From Ruminococcus sp. (GTDB lineage: Bacteria; Bacillota; Clostridia; Oscillospirales; Ruminococcaceae), in NCBI GenBank assembly GCA_021199375.1, contig JAJQIB010000027.1, positions 62,001-126,000 of the forward strand: a stretch of 64,000 nt of DNA. Reading direction: 5' to 3'. Position 1 is the stretch's first letter, and each line of letters starts with the position of its first letter. The notes beneath the pieces were generated by a model, which was given only the letters and a program-made list of their open reading frames with translations, did not search any database and had not been told where the DNA came from. The translations under genes and the position numbers were made by a program. Below are positions 9,017-17,461 of this stretch, piece after piece.

Positions 9017-10276
9017 ATGTCTATTCTCGAAAGCTTTTTGAGTACTATATTGGATTTGTGCCAAACCTCCGGCTTTGCAGGCTTCCTAGATGACGGTGGT
9101 TGGAAGAATATCATAATGATACTTATCTCATTCGTATTTATGTATTTGGCGATTGCCAAAGGATTTGAGCCGCTCTTGCTGCTCCCTATTTCCTTTGGTA
9201 TGCTGCTTACAAACCTTCCCGGTGCGGATATGTACCATGCCGAGTTTTGGGAATACTCCGAGGTGAGTGATTCACTTGACCCAAATGCTGTCGGCGAAGT
9301 CAACTCGCATTATTTGAATTACGGGTATATTTTGCGGCACGGAGGACTTTTAGATATTCTGTACTTAGGTGTAAAGCTGCAAATTTATCCACCTCTAATA
9401 TTCCTAGGCATAGGAGCAATGACCGACTTTGGTCCTCTGATTGCAAACCCCAAGAGCTTTTTGCTCGGTGCTGCTGCTCAGGGTGGTATCTTCTTTACAT
9501 TCATAGGCGCAGCTGTACTCGGAATGAGCGCAGCAGAGTGTGCTTCAATTGCTATCATAGGTGGTGCAGACGGACCTACAGCGATTTACGTATCATCACA
9601 GCTTCTGTCAAGCACTGACGACATAGGAGTAGGAACTATAGCCTTAGCGGCATACACCTATATGGCACTGGTTCCTATTATACAGCCGCCAATTATGAAG
9701 GCGCTAACCACCAAAAAGGAACGCTCGGTAGTAATGGGACAGCTAAGAACCGTTTCAAAGACCGAAAAAATCCTGTTCCCGATATTAGTAACCCTAGTAA
9801 TTGCTCTTATGATTCCCTCAGCAGCTCCGCTGGTAGGAATGCTTATGTTTGGTAACCTGCTTAAAGAGTCAGGCTGCTGTGACAGAATAGCCAAGACTGC
9901 ACAAAACGAGCTGATGAATATCATCACTATTTTCCTTGGCATCTCAGTAGGTGCAACCACAACCGCTGACAACATCATTACCCTTGCATTCGGCAAGGTT
10001 ATTCTGCTCGGCGTTATTGCATTCGCGCTTGCTACAGCCTTCGGAGTTCTCTTAGGAAAGCTAATGTACCTGCTTTCAGGAAAGAAGATAAATCCGCTTA
10101 TCGGATCTGCCGGAGTTTCAGCAGTTCCTATGGCAGCACGTGTATCCCAAAAGGTCGGACAGGAGGAAAACCCGACAAACTATCTACTCATGCACGCTAT
10201 GGGACCAAACGTTGCGGGAGTTATCGGCTCTGCAGTTGCAGCAGGTGTTCTGCTTAGCATCGTTCAGATAGGATAA
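9017..10276 (+). CDS. oadB: Sodium ion-translocating decarboxylase beta subunit
   Basis: The beta subunit decarboxylates carboxybiotin and pumps sodium outward. The 419-residue polytopic protein carries the family signatures IIGGADGPTAIYVSSQL near residue 180 (with the conserved Asp), a Gly-rich GISVGATTTADN segment, and the C-terminal NPLIGSAGVSAVPMAARVSQ near 365, followed by HAMGPNVAGVIGSAVAAG. Length is usual for the family. It lies 53 bases after oadG under the same promoter. Because the alpha subunit is absent, oxaloacetate, methylmalonyl-CoA and glutaconyl-CoA all remain possible substrates. Confidence 0.95.
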   Translation: MSILESFLSTILDLCQTSGFAGFLDDGGWKNIIMILISFVFMYLAIAKGFEPLLLLPISFGMLLTNLPGADMYHAEFWEYSEVSDSLDPNAVGEVNSHYLNYGYILRHGGLLDILYLGVKLQIYPPLIFLGIGAMTDFGPLIANPKSFLLGAAAQGGIFFTFIGAAVLGMSAAECASIAIIGGADGPTAIYVSSQLLSSTDDIGVGTIALAAYTYMALVPIIQPPIMKALTTKKERSVVMGQLRTVSKTEKILFPILVTLVIALMIPSAAPLVGMLMFGNLLKESGCCDRIAKTAQNELMNIITIFLGISVGATTTADNIITLAFGKVILLGVIAFALATAFGVLLGKLMYLLSGKKINPLIGSAGVSAVPMAARVSQKVGQEENPTNYLLMHAMGPNVAGVIGSAVAAGVLLSIVQIG

Positions 10277-10296
10277 AAACAAAAAATATTAGCAGT

Positions 10297-10326
10297 AAAA
10301 TGGCGGGAGTCGTTCCCGTCATTTTT
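10297..10326 (+). terminator. Terminator after oadB
   Basis: AAAATGGCGGGA-GTCG-TTCCCGTCATTTTT forms a stem with one G-U pair and a T run. Confidence 0.8.
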
Positions 10327-10347
10327 AGCCTATGAGGAGGTTTATCT

Positions 10348-10932
10348 ATGAGTGAAAGATTTTTTGCCGTGATATCACGAATGAAATACATCAATCGCTG
10401 GTCGCTTATGCGAAATACCATCACAGAAAATATCAGTGAGCATTCACTTGAAACTGCTTTTATAGCTCACGCCTTGGCACTTATCCGCAACCGTAGATTC
10501 GGTGGAAGTGTTAATGCTGAAAGATGTGCTCTGCTTGCAATGTATCATGACGCTACTGAGATTATCACAGGTGATTTGCCTACTCCTGTCAAGTATTATA
10601 ATCCTGAAATTCGCTCGGTATATGCCGAAATCGAGGACGAAGCGGCAAATCAGCTTCTATCCTACCTTCCTGAGGATCTGCGTGACGATTATCGTCCGCT
10701 TTTCACCGAAACCGAAGAGGATGCAGAGCTATGGAGGCTTGTAAAGGGTGCCGATAAGCTTTCTGCTCTAATAAAGTGCATTGAGGAGCGTGGCATGGGA
10801 AATGAAGATTTTGCCTCTGCGGAAAAATCCACCATTGATTCGGTTCATGCACTAAAGCTTCCTGAGGCAGAGGTTTTTCTTGAGGAATTTATTCCTGCCT
10901 ACATGATGACACTTGATGAGCAAGCAAAGTAG
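10348..10932 (+). CDS. yfbR: YfbR-type HD-domain 5'-deoxynucleotidase
   Basis: YfbR hydrolyses deoxyribonucleoside 5'-monophosphates. The 194-residue protein has the HD-superfamily metal ligands in order: His in SEHSLETAF near residue 32, the HD pair in AMYHDATEIITGD near 68, and a later Asp in GADKLSAL near 130. LPTPVKY, a typical YfbR string, follows the HD pair. Length is close to the E. coli protein (199). A GAGGAGG ribosome site lies just after the oadB terminator, so expression may be independent or by readthrough. Confidence 0.88.
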   Translation: MSERFFAVISRMKYINRWSLMRNTITENISEHSLETAFIAHALALIRNRRFGGSVNAERCALLAMYHDATEIITGDLPTPVKYYNPEIRSVYAEIEDEAANQLLSYLPEDLRDDYRPLFTETEEDAELWRLVKGADKLSALIKCIEERGMGNEDFASAEKSTIDSVHALKLPEAEVFLEEFIPAYMMTLDEQAK

Positions 10933-10954
10933 ATTGGAAATTTTAGAAAATCTA

Positions 10955-10983
10955 TTGACTAATGTCGCATTTTGCGGTATAAT
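10955..10983 (+). promoter_or_regulatory. Promoter for rpe
   Basis: TTGACT, 17 bases, TATAAT. The start near 10990 rules out the longer frame from 10972 and supports translation from 11008. Confidence 0.85.
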
Positions 10984-11007
10984 AATAATGACAAGGAGGT
11001 CGTAGGT

Positions 11008-11655
11008 ATGAGAAATCTGGTAAGCGTGTCGCTTTTAGCAAGCGATTTTTCTAATCTTTCAGATGAAATCAAGCGCGCAGAGGGTGCAGGCGTTGACTGG
11101 ATTCACTATGACGTCATGGACGGACTATTTGTGCGTAACATAAGCTTTGGTGAGCCTGTGCTAAAAAGCATTTCTAAGTCTATTTCAATACCTATTGATG
11201 TTCACCTTATGATAACTGACCCTATAAGATATGTCGAAAACTACGCAATGCTTGGTGCGGCAGGTATCACCATACACTATGAATCTACACCGGATGTTCA
11301 GTCGGTAATAAATAAAATTCGCTCACTTGGCTGTAAGGTTGGGCTTGCTGTAAAGCCGACGACTCCTATTTCATACATAAAGTCCTATATCTCACAAATT
11401 GACATGATATTAGTTATGACAGTAGAGCCAGGATTCGGAGGACAGGTCTTTCTTAGTGAAACTCTTGACAAAATCTCAGAGGCACGTGAGCTCATTAGCA
11501 GCTCAAATAGAGATATCCGTCTTCAGGTGGATGGCGGAATAAATGCACAAACCGGTGAGCTTGTACGTTCACACGGAGCGGATGTTTTGGTTTCCGGTTC
11601 ATATCTGTTTTCAGCTGAAGACATGAATAAGGCAGTAGAAATATTGCGAGGCTAA
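11008..11655 (+). CDS. rpe: Ribulose-phosphate 3-epimerase
   Basis: Rpe interconverts ribulose 5-phosphate and xylulose 5-phosphate in the pentose phosphate pathway. The 215-residue TIM barrel shows SLLASDF at the first strand, HYDVMDGLFV with the metal-binding His/Asp, VHLMI, TVEPGFGGQ (catalytic Asp replaced by the Glu usual in this motif plus the phosphate-binding Gly loop) and QVDGGI near residue 172. AAGGAGG lies nine bases before ATG 11008. It converges on the MecA-like gene, and the two stop regions overlap by four bases. Confidence 0.95.
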   Translation: MRNLVSVSLLASDFSNLSDEIKRAEGAGVDWIHYDVMDGLFVRNISFGEPVLKSISKSISIPIDVHLMITDPIRYVENYAMLGAAGITIHYESTPDVQSVINKIRSLGCKVGLAVKPTTPISYIKSYISQIDMILVMTVEPGFGGQVFLSETLDKISEARELISSSNRDIRLQVDGGINAQTGELVRSHGADVLVSGSYLFSAEDMNKAVEILRG

Positions 11656-12149
11656 AAGCCATTTAATTTATCAATAAGAGCTTTAGGAGTATCGGAAAGC
11701 AGCTTTCCATACTCCTTTATCTTTGCGGCAGCAATTGATGAGCTATTCCAGCCTTCTATTTTTTCATTTGATACAAGCGCATAGCCGTTGCTGAGCTTAT
11801 ATAGTGAGCAATTGCAAATTGTTGATATCTGTAACAATGAGGATATCACATCATTTGGCGTTTTGCAAAAAAGCACGCTGCATTGTTGTGTCTGCGCTGC
11901 ATTAAACTCTATACCTGACAGATATATTATCAGACTTCCATCCTCCTGTTCAAATATTTCTGCGACAATTTTGTCGTTTCCATCGGTTGTGATTCCCATA
12001 AGCTCAAGCCGTGAAAGTATTGAAGCTAAGAAAATTCGTGATGAAATATTTTCAGGAGAAAAGCTCTCATAGTTTATGCCTATTTCATCACATTCATCGG
12101 GATTTAAGCTAACCTTGGCACATTTTTCGTTTAAAAGATTTATTTCCAA
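11652..12149 (-). CDS. mecA: MecA-like Clp adaptor protein
   Basis: MecA-type adaptors bind ClpC and substrates to target them for proteolysis. This protein of about 165 residues fits the family: an N-terminal block with NPDECDEIGINYESF, an acidic middle with EQEDGSLIIYLSG, and a C-terminal domain with a CSLYKLSNGYALV strand pair and KEYGKLL. A GGGGTGAT ribosome site points to a TTG start at 12149 (MEINLLNEK) rather than the TTG at 12164. It lies 59 bases downstream of the ABC-F gene on the same strand. It is shorter than B. subtilis MecA (218), so the linker is reduced. Confidence 0.72.
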   Translation of the reverse strand: MEINLLNEKCAKVSLNPDECDEIGINYESFSPENISSRIFLASILSRLELMGITTDGNDKIVAEIFEQEDGSLIIYLSGIEFNAAQTQQCSVLFCKTPNDVISSLLQISTICNCSLYKLSNGYALVSNEKIEGWNSSSIAAAKIKEYGKLLSDTPKALIDKLNGF

Positions 12150-12208
12150 AAAATCACCCCACAAGAGTATTTCGTATACTACATTATACTCCTGTGAGGT
12201 GAATATTG

Positions 12209-14158
12209 TTATCCTTCAAGCTGAGCCCATTCGCTCATTTTTTGTTCAGATTCTGTTTTAAGCTGCTCAAGTCGGCTGCATTTTTCACTCATGAGCTTGA
12301 AATCTGCTGCGACCTCAGGCTGCGAGATTTCCTCCTCAAGCATGGTGATTTCTTCATCAATAGATTCTATTTGACGCTCAAGCTCAGCTATGCGCTGTCT
12401 GCGCTTAGCATCATCCGCACGCTGCTGCTTGCTGCGGTACTGCTTTTGCTTGGTGAGATTGTACTCCTCACGCTCCTTTTCACGCTTTAGCTCAGCAGCA
12501 CGCTCCTGCTCATGTCTTTCACGCTCTGCAATCGTCTGTGTATAAAGGTCAAATCCGCCATCATAAAAATTGACGCCTTCGGGAGTTATTTCAACTATTC
12601 TTGAGACTGTTTTATTAAGCAGATATCTGTCGTGTGAAACAAGAATCATGGTGCCGGTGTACTCCTCAAGTGACTGCTCAAGGACCTCCTTGGTCGCAAG
12701 ATCTATATGGTTTGTAGGCTCGTCTAATATCAGCAGATTCGCCTTTTGCAAAGCCATTATTGCAAAGGAAAGCTTTGCACGCTCTCCGCCGCTTAGTACA
12801 GCAATTGGTTTAAATACATCCTCACCATGAAAAAGCACAGAGGCAAGAGCCCTTCGTATTTCGTTATCGCTCATTTTGGGATAGCGCTTTCCTACAGCCT
12901 CAATTGCCGTATCGTGTGGATTTAGAGATGAGTGCTCCTGGTCAAAATATGCTTTTTTTACATTGTTGCCCCAAACGATATTACCCGATGCATGCTCTAT
13001 TTCGCCTTGAATAAGCTTTAGCACTGAGGTTTTACCAACACCGTTTTCACCAATTATACCGACATGCTCACCACGTCTGACACATAGGTTAAGACTTTCA
13101 ATAAGCGTTTTTTTGCTGTTGCCGCTTCCTACTACAAGTGGACAGTTTACAATTTGTACCACTTCCTTTGTGGGCTCAATTGAATACTCTAGCTTGATTC
13201 TAGGAGCCTTGTCAAGGATTTGCGGCTTTTCAATTCTGTCAATTCTTTCAAGCATCTTCTCCCTGGATTTTGCCATTTTAGCGCTTGATGCTCTTACTTT
13301 ATTTTTTGCAATATATTCTGTTAGGTCTGCAATTTCCTTTTGCTGAGCCTCATACTCTTTGAGCAGTCTTGCGTTTTTTTGCTCTTTTAATATAACATAG
13401 TCACTGTAGCTTCCACGATATGAGCAAAGCTGACCGTTTTCAATTTCGCATATGCGTGTGCATATTTTATCAAGAAAATATCTGTCGTGCGAAACGATAA
13501 TAATCGCTCCACGATAGCTTTTAAGATAATCCTCCAGCCAAATCAGAGTTTTAAAATCAAGGTGGTTGGTAGGCTCATCCAATATAAGAAGCTCTGGCTG
13601 CTCAAGCAAAAGCTTAGCTATAGCAAGCCTAGTTCTTTCACCGCCTGAAAGTGATGAAATTTCACGATCATACGACAAATCTGAAAATCCCATGCCATTT
13701 AGCACAAGCTTAATCTTAAAATCGGTGTTGTATCCATCATGAGCTTCAAAATATGACGAAAGAGTACTGTACTCTTCAGCTGCAAGCTCTAGCTGATCTC
13801 CGCTTGAGGAGGTCATGCATTGAGTAAGCTCGTCCATTCGTTTTTTTACCTCAAAAAGCTTGTCAAACGCATGATTCATCTCATCTATGACCGTTGAGCT
13901 TGAATCAAGTCCGCTATTCTGTTCAAGGTATCCGATAGCACAGTCACTTACCGTGACCGAGCCCTTGCCATCAGGAGCCTTGTCGAATTCCTCTTGCCCC
14001 ATGAGGATTTTAAGCAGCGTAGATTTGCCGCATCCATTTTTTCCAATTAGTCCGACTGTTTCATTATTGTTGAGAGTAAAGGATAAATCCTTAAGCAGCG
14101 GCTCGCCATTAAAGTACTTATATATATGCTCGATGTTAATCAGCACGAGTCGGTTCAT
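12209..14158 (-). CDS. ABC-F family ATPase (translation factor type)
   Basis: ABC-F proteins have two fused ATPase domains and no membrane part, and act on the ribosome. Domain 1 has Walker A GLIGKNGCGKSTLL, signature LSGGERTRLAIAKLL and Walker B LLILDEPTNHLD. The inter-domain linker is charged and helical. Domain 2 has GIIGENGVGKTSVL, LSGGERAKLSFAIMAL and LLILDEPTNHID. A C-terminal charged coiled coil (about the last 100 residues) resembles the YdiF/Uup group. The promoter at 14229-14257 excludes the longest frame. ATG 14158 sits after GAAGGG, and GTG 14146 is an alternative. It is unlikely to be a dedicated resistance gene from sequence alone. Confidence 0.92.
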   Translation of the reverse strand: MNRLVLINIEHIYKYFNGEPLLKDLSFTLNNNETVGLIGKNGCGKSTLLKILMGQEEFDKAPDGKGSVTVSDCAIGYLEQNSGLDSSSTVIDEMNHAFDKLFEVKKRMDELTQCMTSSSGDQLELAAEEYSTLSSYFEAHDGYNTDFKIKLVLNGMGFSDLSYDREISSLSGGERTRLAIAKLLLEQPELLILDEPTNHLDFKTLIWLEDYLKSYRGAIIIVSHDRYFLDKICTRICEIENGQLCSYRGSYSDYVILKEQKNARLLKEYEAQQKEIADLTEYIAKNKVRASSAKMAKSREKMLERIDRIEKPQILDKAPRIKLEYSIEPTKEVVQIVNCPLVVGSGNSKKTLIESLNLCVRRGEHVGIIGENGVGKTSVLKLIQGEIEHASGNIVWGNNVKKAYFDQEHSSLNPHDTAIEAVGKRYPKMSDNEIRRALASVLFHGEDVFKPIAVLSGGERAKLSFAIMALQKANLLILDEPTNHIDLATKEVLEQSLEEYTGTMILVSHDRYLLNKTVSRIVEITPEGVNFYDGGFDLYTQTIAERERHEQERAAELKREKEREEYNLTKQKQYRSKQQRADDAKRRQRIAELERQIESIDEEITMLEEEISQPEVAADFKLMSEKCSRLEQLKTESEQKMSEWAQLEG

Positions 14159-14228
14159 TCCCTTCGTTTTAGCATTTTCTGTATATTCATAGATCGCAGA
14201 TAGCCTCTTTAAAATTTTTATATCATTT

Positions 14229-14257
14229 ATTGTAAAGGAAATTTGTGAAATTTTCAA
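14229..14257 (-). promoter_or_regulatory. Promoter for the ABC-F/mecA unit
   Basis: On the minus strand TTGAAA, 17 bases, TACAAT. The start near 14222 leaves a leader of about 64 bases before ATG 14158. Bases 14260-14450 show no other feature I can support. Confidence 0.65.
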
Positions 14258-14494
14258 CCTGTGAAAATTTTAATATTTAACGAAAATAGATTTTGTTTCG
14301 TTCATGTAAATAAAAATCATTGTCAAAGATGACAAAAATCTTAATATTTACTTTCGCACTATTGTGCAAACTGCCGAAAATATAAGAATTTCGTGAAAAA
14401 GTGCGGTTTGCTATTGCTTTTTTTATAATAATTTGTTAAAATTATAAGAGAGCAGGATTTGCTATTTTTGATAGAGTGGGAGGGATTCGTCGAA

Positions 14495-14989
14495 ATGCAT
14501 TTTCGTAAATCTATAGAATCAAATGAAAATTCAAATGTTAAAATTATCACATCATGCTGCGTCGGTGAGGTTGTACCCCTAGAGCTTTTATCAAACGACG
14601 CATTTTCAAGCCTTATATTAGGCGATGGCTTCGGCGTTTTTCCGAGTGAAAATCGATTTGTATCCCCAATTAGTGGAGTGGTAAAGGATGTCTCAGATAG
14701 TGGTCTTGAGGTGACAATAAAATCTGATGATGGACTAATTCTAATAGTCTCGGTTGGTCTTAGCAATCCAATAGATAAGCTTGAAGCAGAATGTAAGGTG
14801 CAAAAAAATGAGCGTGTCGAGGTAGGCGGGCTTATTTGGGAAATCGACATCGATTCCTATACAAGTGATGAAAATGAGGTCACGGCAGCAGTAATTGTTA
14901 CAAACAGCTCTGTTATGTCGTCGTTTAACATTCGCTATGGTAAGATAAAGCAAATTGGCGATAGCGTTATGACAATATCAGCAAAATAA
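14495..14989 (+). CDS. Glucose-type EIIA-like protein lacking both active-site histidines
   Basis: The 164-residue protein follows the PTS EIIA(Glc) fold: GEVVPLELLSNDAFSS, GDGFGVFP, the SPISGVV strand, then SDDGLILIVSVGL and VEVGGLIWEID, ending with a VIVTNS strand and a basic tail. Aligned with E. coli Crr, His75 becomes Leu71 and the phospho-acceptor His90 (in FVHFG) becomes Ser86 (IVSVG). It therefore cannot take phosphate in the usual way and may be a regulatory or structural relative. GGGAGGG ten bases upstream chooses ATG 14495 over 14459. It has its own terminator. No other PTS gene is in the window. Confidence 0.75.
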   Translation: MHFRKSIESNENSNVKIITSCCVGEVVPLELLSNDAFSSLILGDGFGVFPSENRFVSPISGVVKDVSDSGLEVTIKSDDGLILIVSVGLSNPIDKLEAECKVQKNERVEVGGLIWEIDIDSYTSDENEVTAAVIVTNSSVMSSFNIRYGKIKQIGDSVMTISAK

Positions 14990-15017
14990 GCTTTTTCTGT
15001 TAAAATCATGTAATATA

Positions 15018-15054
15018 GAGCGGTAAATGGCGTTAGCTATATGCCGCTTTTTTT
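15018..15054 (+). terminator. Terminator after the EIIA-like gene
   Basis: AGCGG...CCGCT stem with extra pairs inside and TTTTTTT. Confidence 0.75.
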
Positions 15055-15085
15055 GATAAATATCGTAAATTTTTTCAAAATGCTA

Positions 15086-15114
15086 TGTACATTTTAAGCT
15101 TGATGTGCTATAAT
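15086..15114 (+). promoter_or_regulatory. Promoter of the polyamine operon
   Basis: TGTACA, 17 bases, TATAAT (15109-15114). It is the only good promoter before the seven-gene run that ends at 22379. Confidence 0.7.
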
Positions 15115-15167
15115 AGAAGCAATAGCTGTGGCTGCACAGCTCTAAAAGATAAGAGAGGATGTTGGGA

Positions 15168-15968
15168 TTGGATAAGAAAATGACCCTTTATGGATTTAAT
15201 AATCTCACTAAAACTTTGAGCTTTAATATATATGACGTCTGTTATGCGCAGACTCCTCGCGAGCAAAGTGAGTATATCGCTTATATCGACGAGCAGTACA
15301 ACTCTGAGCGTTTAACGAGGATTCTTTGTGATGTAACTGAGATGATAGGAGCAAGAATACTAAATATATCAAAGCAGGATTACGAGCCTCAGGGCGCAAG
15401 CGTCAATGTGCTTATTGCTGAAAAAGAGCTTGCTTCTGAGCTTGTCGATAAATCCTGCAATCAGGGCATATTGACACCAAGACGTGAAACGGTGCATGCG
15501 CATCTCGATAAAAGTCATGTCACGGTGCATACTTTTCCTGAATGTCATCCTGACAATGCTATTTCCACCTTTAGAGTGGACATAGACGTTGCGACCTGCG
15601 GAATGATTTCTCCGCTTAATGCTCTAAACTATCTTATTTCAAGCTTTGATTCAGACATTATTACGCTCGACTATAGAGTTAGAGGATTTACTCGTGATGT
15701 TCTCGGCACTAAGTATTTTATCGATCATAAGATTACATCTATACAGGATTATATAGACGATGAAACGCTAAAAAAATATGAGGCTATAGACGTAAACGTA
15801 TATCAATCCAACATTTTTCACACTCAGATGTGCATTAGAGATATAGAGCTGCAAAATTACCTTTTTAATCGTGATGTTAATATGCTATCGCAGGAGCAGA
15901 AAAACGAGATCACTCATAGCCTAAAATGTGAGATGGAGGAGATTTTCAGCGGAGCTAACATCTATTAA
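15168..15968 (+). CDS. speD: S-adenosylmethionine decarboxylase proenzyme
   Basis: SpeD makes decarboxylated SAM, the aminopropyl donor for spermidine synthase. The roughly 266-residue protein matches the E. coli-type (class 1A) enzyme along its length: LYGFNNLTK at the start, QDYEPQGASV, then HLDKSHVTVHTFPE. The Ser of LDKSH is the autocleavage site that becomes the pyruvoyl group. STFRVDIDVATCG with the catalytic Cys and DYRVRGFTRDV follow. The ribosome site GAGAGGA supports a TTG start at 15168 (MDKKMTLYG), eight bases away; ATG 15159 overlaps that site. First gene of the polyamine operon. Confidence 0.95.
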   Translation: MDKKMTLYGFNNLTKTLSFNIYDVCYAQTPREQSEYIAYIDEQYNSERLTRILCDVTEMIGARILNISKQDYEPQGASVNVLIAEKELASELVDKSCNQGILTPRRETVHAHLDKSHVTVHTFPECHPDNAISTFRVDIDVATCGMISPLNALNYLISSFDSDIITLDYRVRGFTRDVLGTKYFIDHKITSIQDYIDDETLKKYEAIDVNVYQSNIFHTQMCIRDIELQNYLFNRDVNMLSQEQKNEITHSLKCEMEEIFSGANIY

Positions 15969-15995
15969 TTTCTTGAGAATGGGAGGCGCTTAAAA

Positions 15996-17441
15996 TTGGA
16001 GCTTTCTCAGCAGGATGCACCACTTTATGACGCTTTAAAAAAGCATATAAAAAACCGTATAGTGCGCTTTGATGTGCCGGGGCACAAGGGCGGACGTGGA
16101 AATAAGGAGCTAAGAGATTTCTTGGGCGAGCAGTGCATGAAAATCGACGTCAACTCGATGAAGCCGCTCGATAACCTTTGTCATCCCGTATCTGTAATAA
16201 AGGATGCTCAACAGCTTGCGGCAGATGCTATGGGTGCTGACCATGCGTTTTTCATGGTGAATGGAAACACATCAGCGGTTCAGACGATGATTTTTACAGC
16301 CTGCAAGTCGGGCGATAAAATAATAATGCCACGAAATGTACACCGCAGTGCGATAAATGCACTTGTAGTATGCGGAGCAATACCTGTATATGTGAACCCA
16401 GGGACAAACAAACAGCTCGGTATTGCGCTTGGCATGAGTGCTAATGATGTCGAAAAGGCGATTGAGAGAAATCCTGACGCTAAGGCGGTGCTTGTAAATA
16501 ATCCCACCTACTATGGCATATGCTCTGACCTGCGTAAAATTGTCGAGATAGCGCATGAGCATGGTATGCTTGTGCTTGTTGACGAGGCGCATGGCACACA
16601 CTTTTATTTCGGTGAAAATCTACCTGTGTCAGCGATGGCGGCAGGTGCCGATATGGCAGCGCTTAGCGTACATAAGACGGGTGGTTCGCTCACACAGTCG
16701 GCGATTCTGTTGTGTAAAAACACGGTGTCGGCTGGCTATGTACATCAGATTATAAACCTTACCCAGACGACAAGCAGCTCGTATCTGCTTATGGTGTCTC
16801 TTGATTTAGCAAGGCGTAATCTATATTTAAACGGCAAGGAAATGTTTGCTAAAACGCAAGCGTATTGTGAGTATGCACGCGAGGAGATTAACAAGATAGG
16901 CGGCTACTATGCTTATTCAAGTGAGCTTGTCAACGGTGATGATTTTTATGCATTCGACACAACAAAGCTTTCTATCTATACACGAGCCACAGGACTTGCG
17001 GGAGTTGAGGTTTATGACATACTTCGTGATGATTATGATATACAAGTTGAGTTTGGAGATATAGGTAATATCTTAGCTATAGTCTCAGCTGGAGATCGTG
17101 AGCTTGAGGTCGAACGCTTTATCTCAGCATTGTACGAAATAAAGCGTCACTATTCAAAGGATCCCGCAGGGATGTTTGATCACGAGTATATAGATCCTAC
17201 GGTGGTGCTTGCACCACAGCAGGCTTTTTATAGCGAAAAGATATCTATACCAATTGAGCAGTCAAGCGGCAAGATATGCGGCGAGTTTGTAATGTGCTAT
17301 CCGCCGGGAATACCGATTTTGGCACCTGGAGAGAGAATAACCTCAGAGATACTGTCATACATCAGCTATTGCAAGGAAAAGGGCTGCTCTATGACGGGTA
17401 CGGAGGATATGAATTTAGAATATATAAATGTTGTAGTTTGA
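15996..17441 (+). CDS. speA: Arginine decarboxylase, Orn/Lys/Arg decarboxylase family (SpeA/YaaO type)
   Basis: This PLP enzyme, probably converting arginine to agmatine, has 481 residues with VPGHKGGRGN near residue 28, the VNGNTSAVQ phosphate loop, DEAHGTHF with the PLP-binding Asp/His and SVHKTGGSLTQS with the PLP lysine near residue 228. It lacks the long N-terminal wing of enterobacterial inducible decarboxylases, as in B. subtilis SpeA. The GGGAGGCG ribosome site serves a TTG start. Substrate is inferred from the downstream agmatinase; lysine or ornithine cannot be excluded by sequence alone. Confidence 0.9.
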   Translation: MELSQQDAPLYDALKKHIKNRIVRFDVPGHKGGRGNKELRDFLGEQCMKIDVNSMKPLDNLCHPVSVIKDAQQLAADAMGADHAFFMVNGNTSAVQTMIFTACKSGDKIIMPRNVHRSAINALVVCGAIPVYVNPGTNKQLGIALGMSANDVEKAIERNPDAKAVLVNNPTYYGICSDLRKIVEIAHEHGMLVLVDEAHGTHFYFGENLPVSAMAAGADMAALSVHKTGGSLTQSAILLCKNTVSAGYVHQIINLTQTTSSSYLLMVSLDLARRNLYLNGKEMFAKTQAYCEYAREEINKIGGYYAYSSELVNGDDFYAFDTTKLSIYTRATGLAGVEVYDILRDDYDIQVEFGDIGNILAIVSAGDRELEVERFISALYEIKRHYSKDPAGMFDHEYIDPTVVLAPQQAFYSEKISIPIEQSSGKICGEFVMCYPPGIPILAPGERITSEILSYISYCKEKGCSMTGTEDMNLEYINVVV

Positions 17442-17461
17442 AGGTTTGAGAGGTAATAATA

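Noticed and set aside
12206..14192. Several plus-strand frames opposite the ABC-F gene
   Set aside because: They are antisense shadows of a well-supported ATPase with no ribosome sites or recognisable domains.
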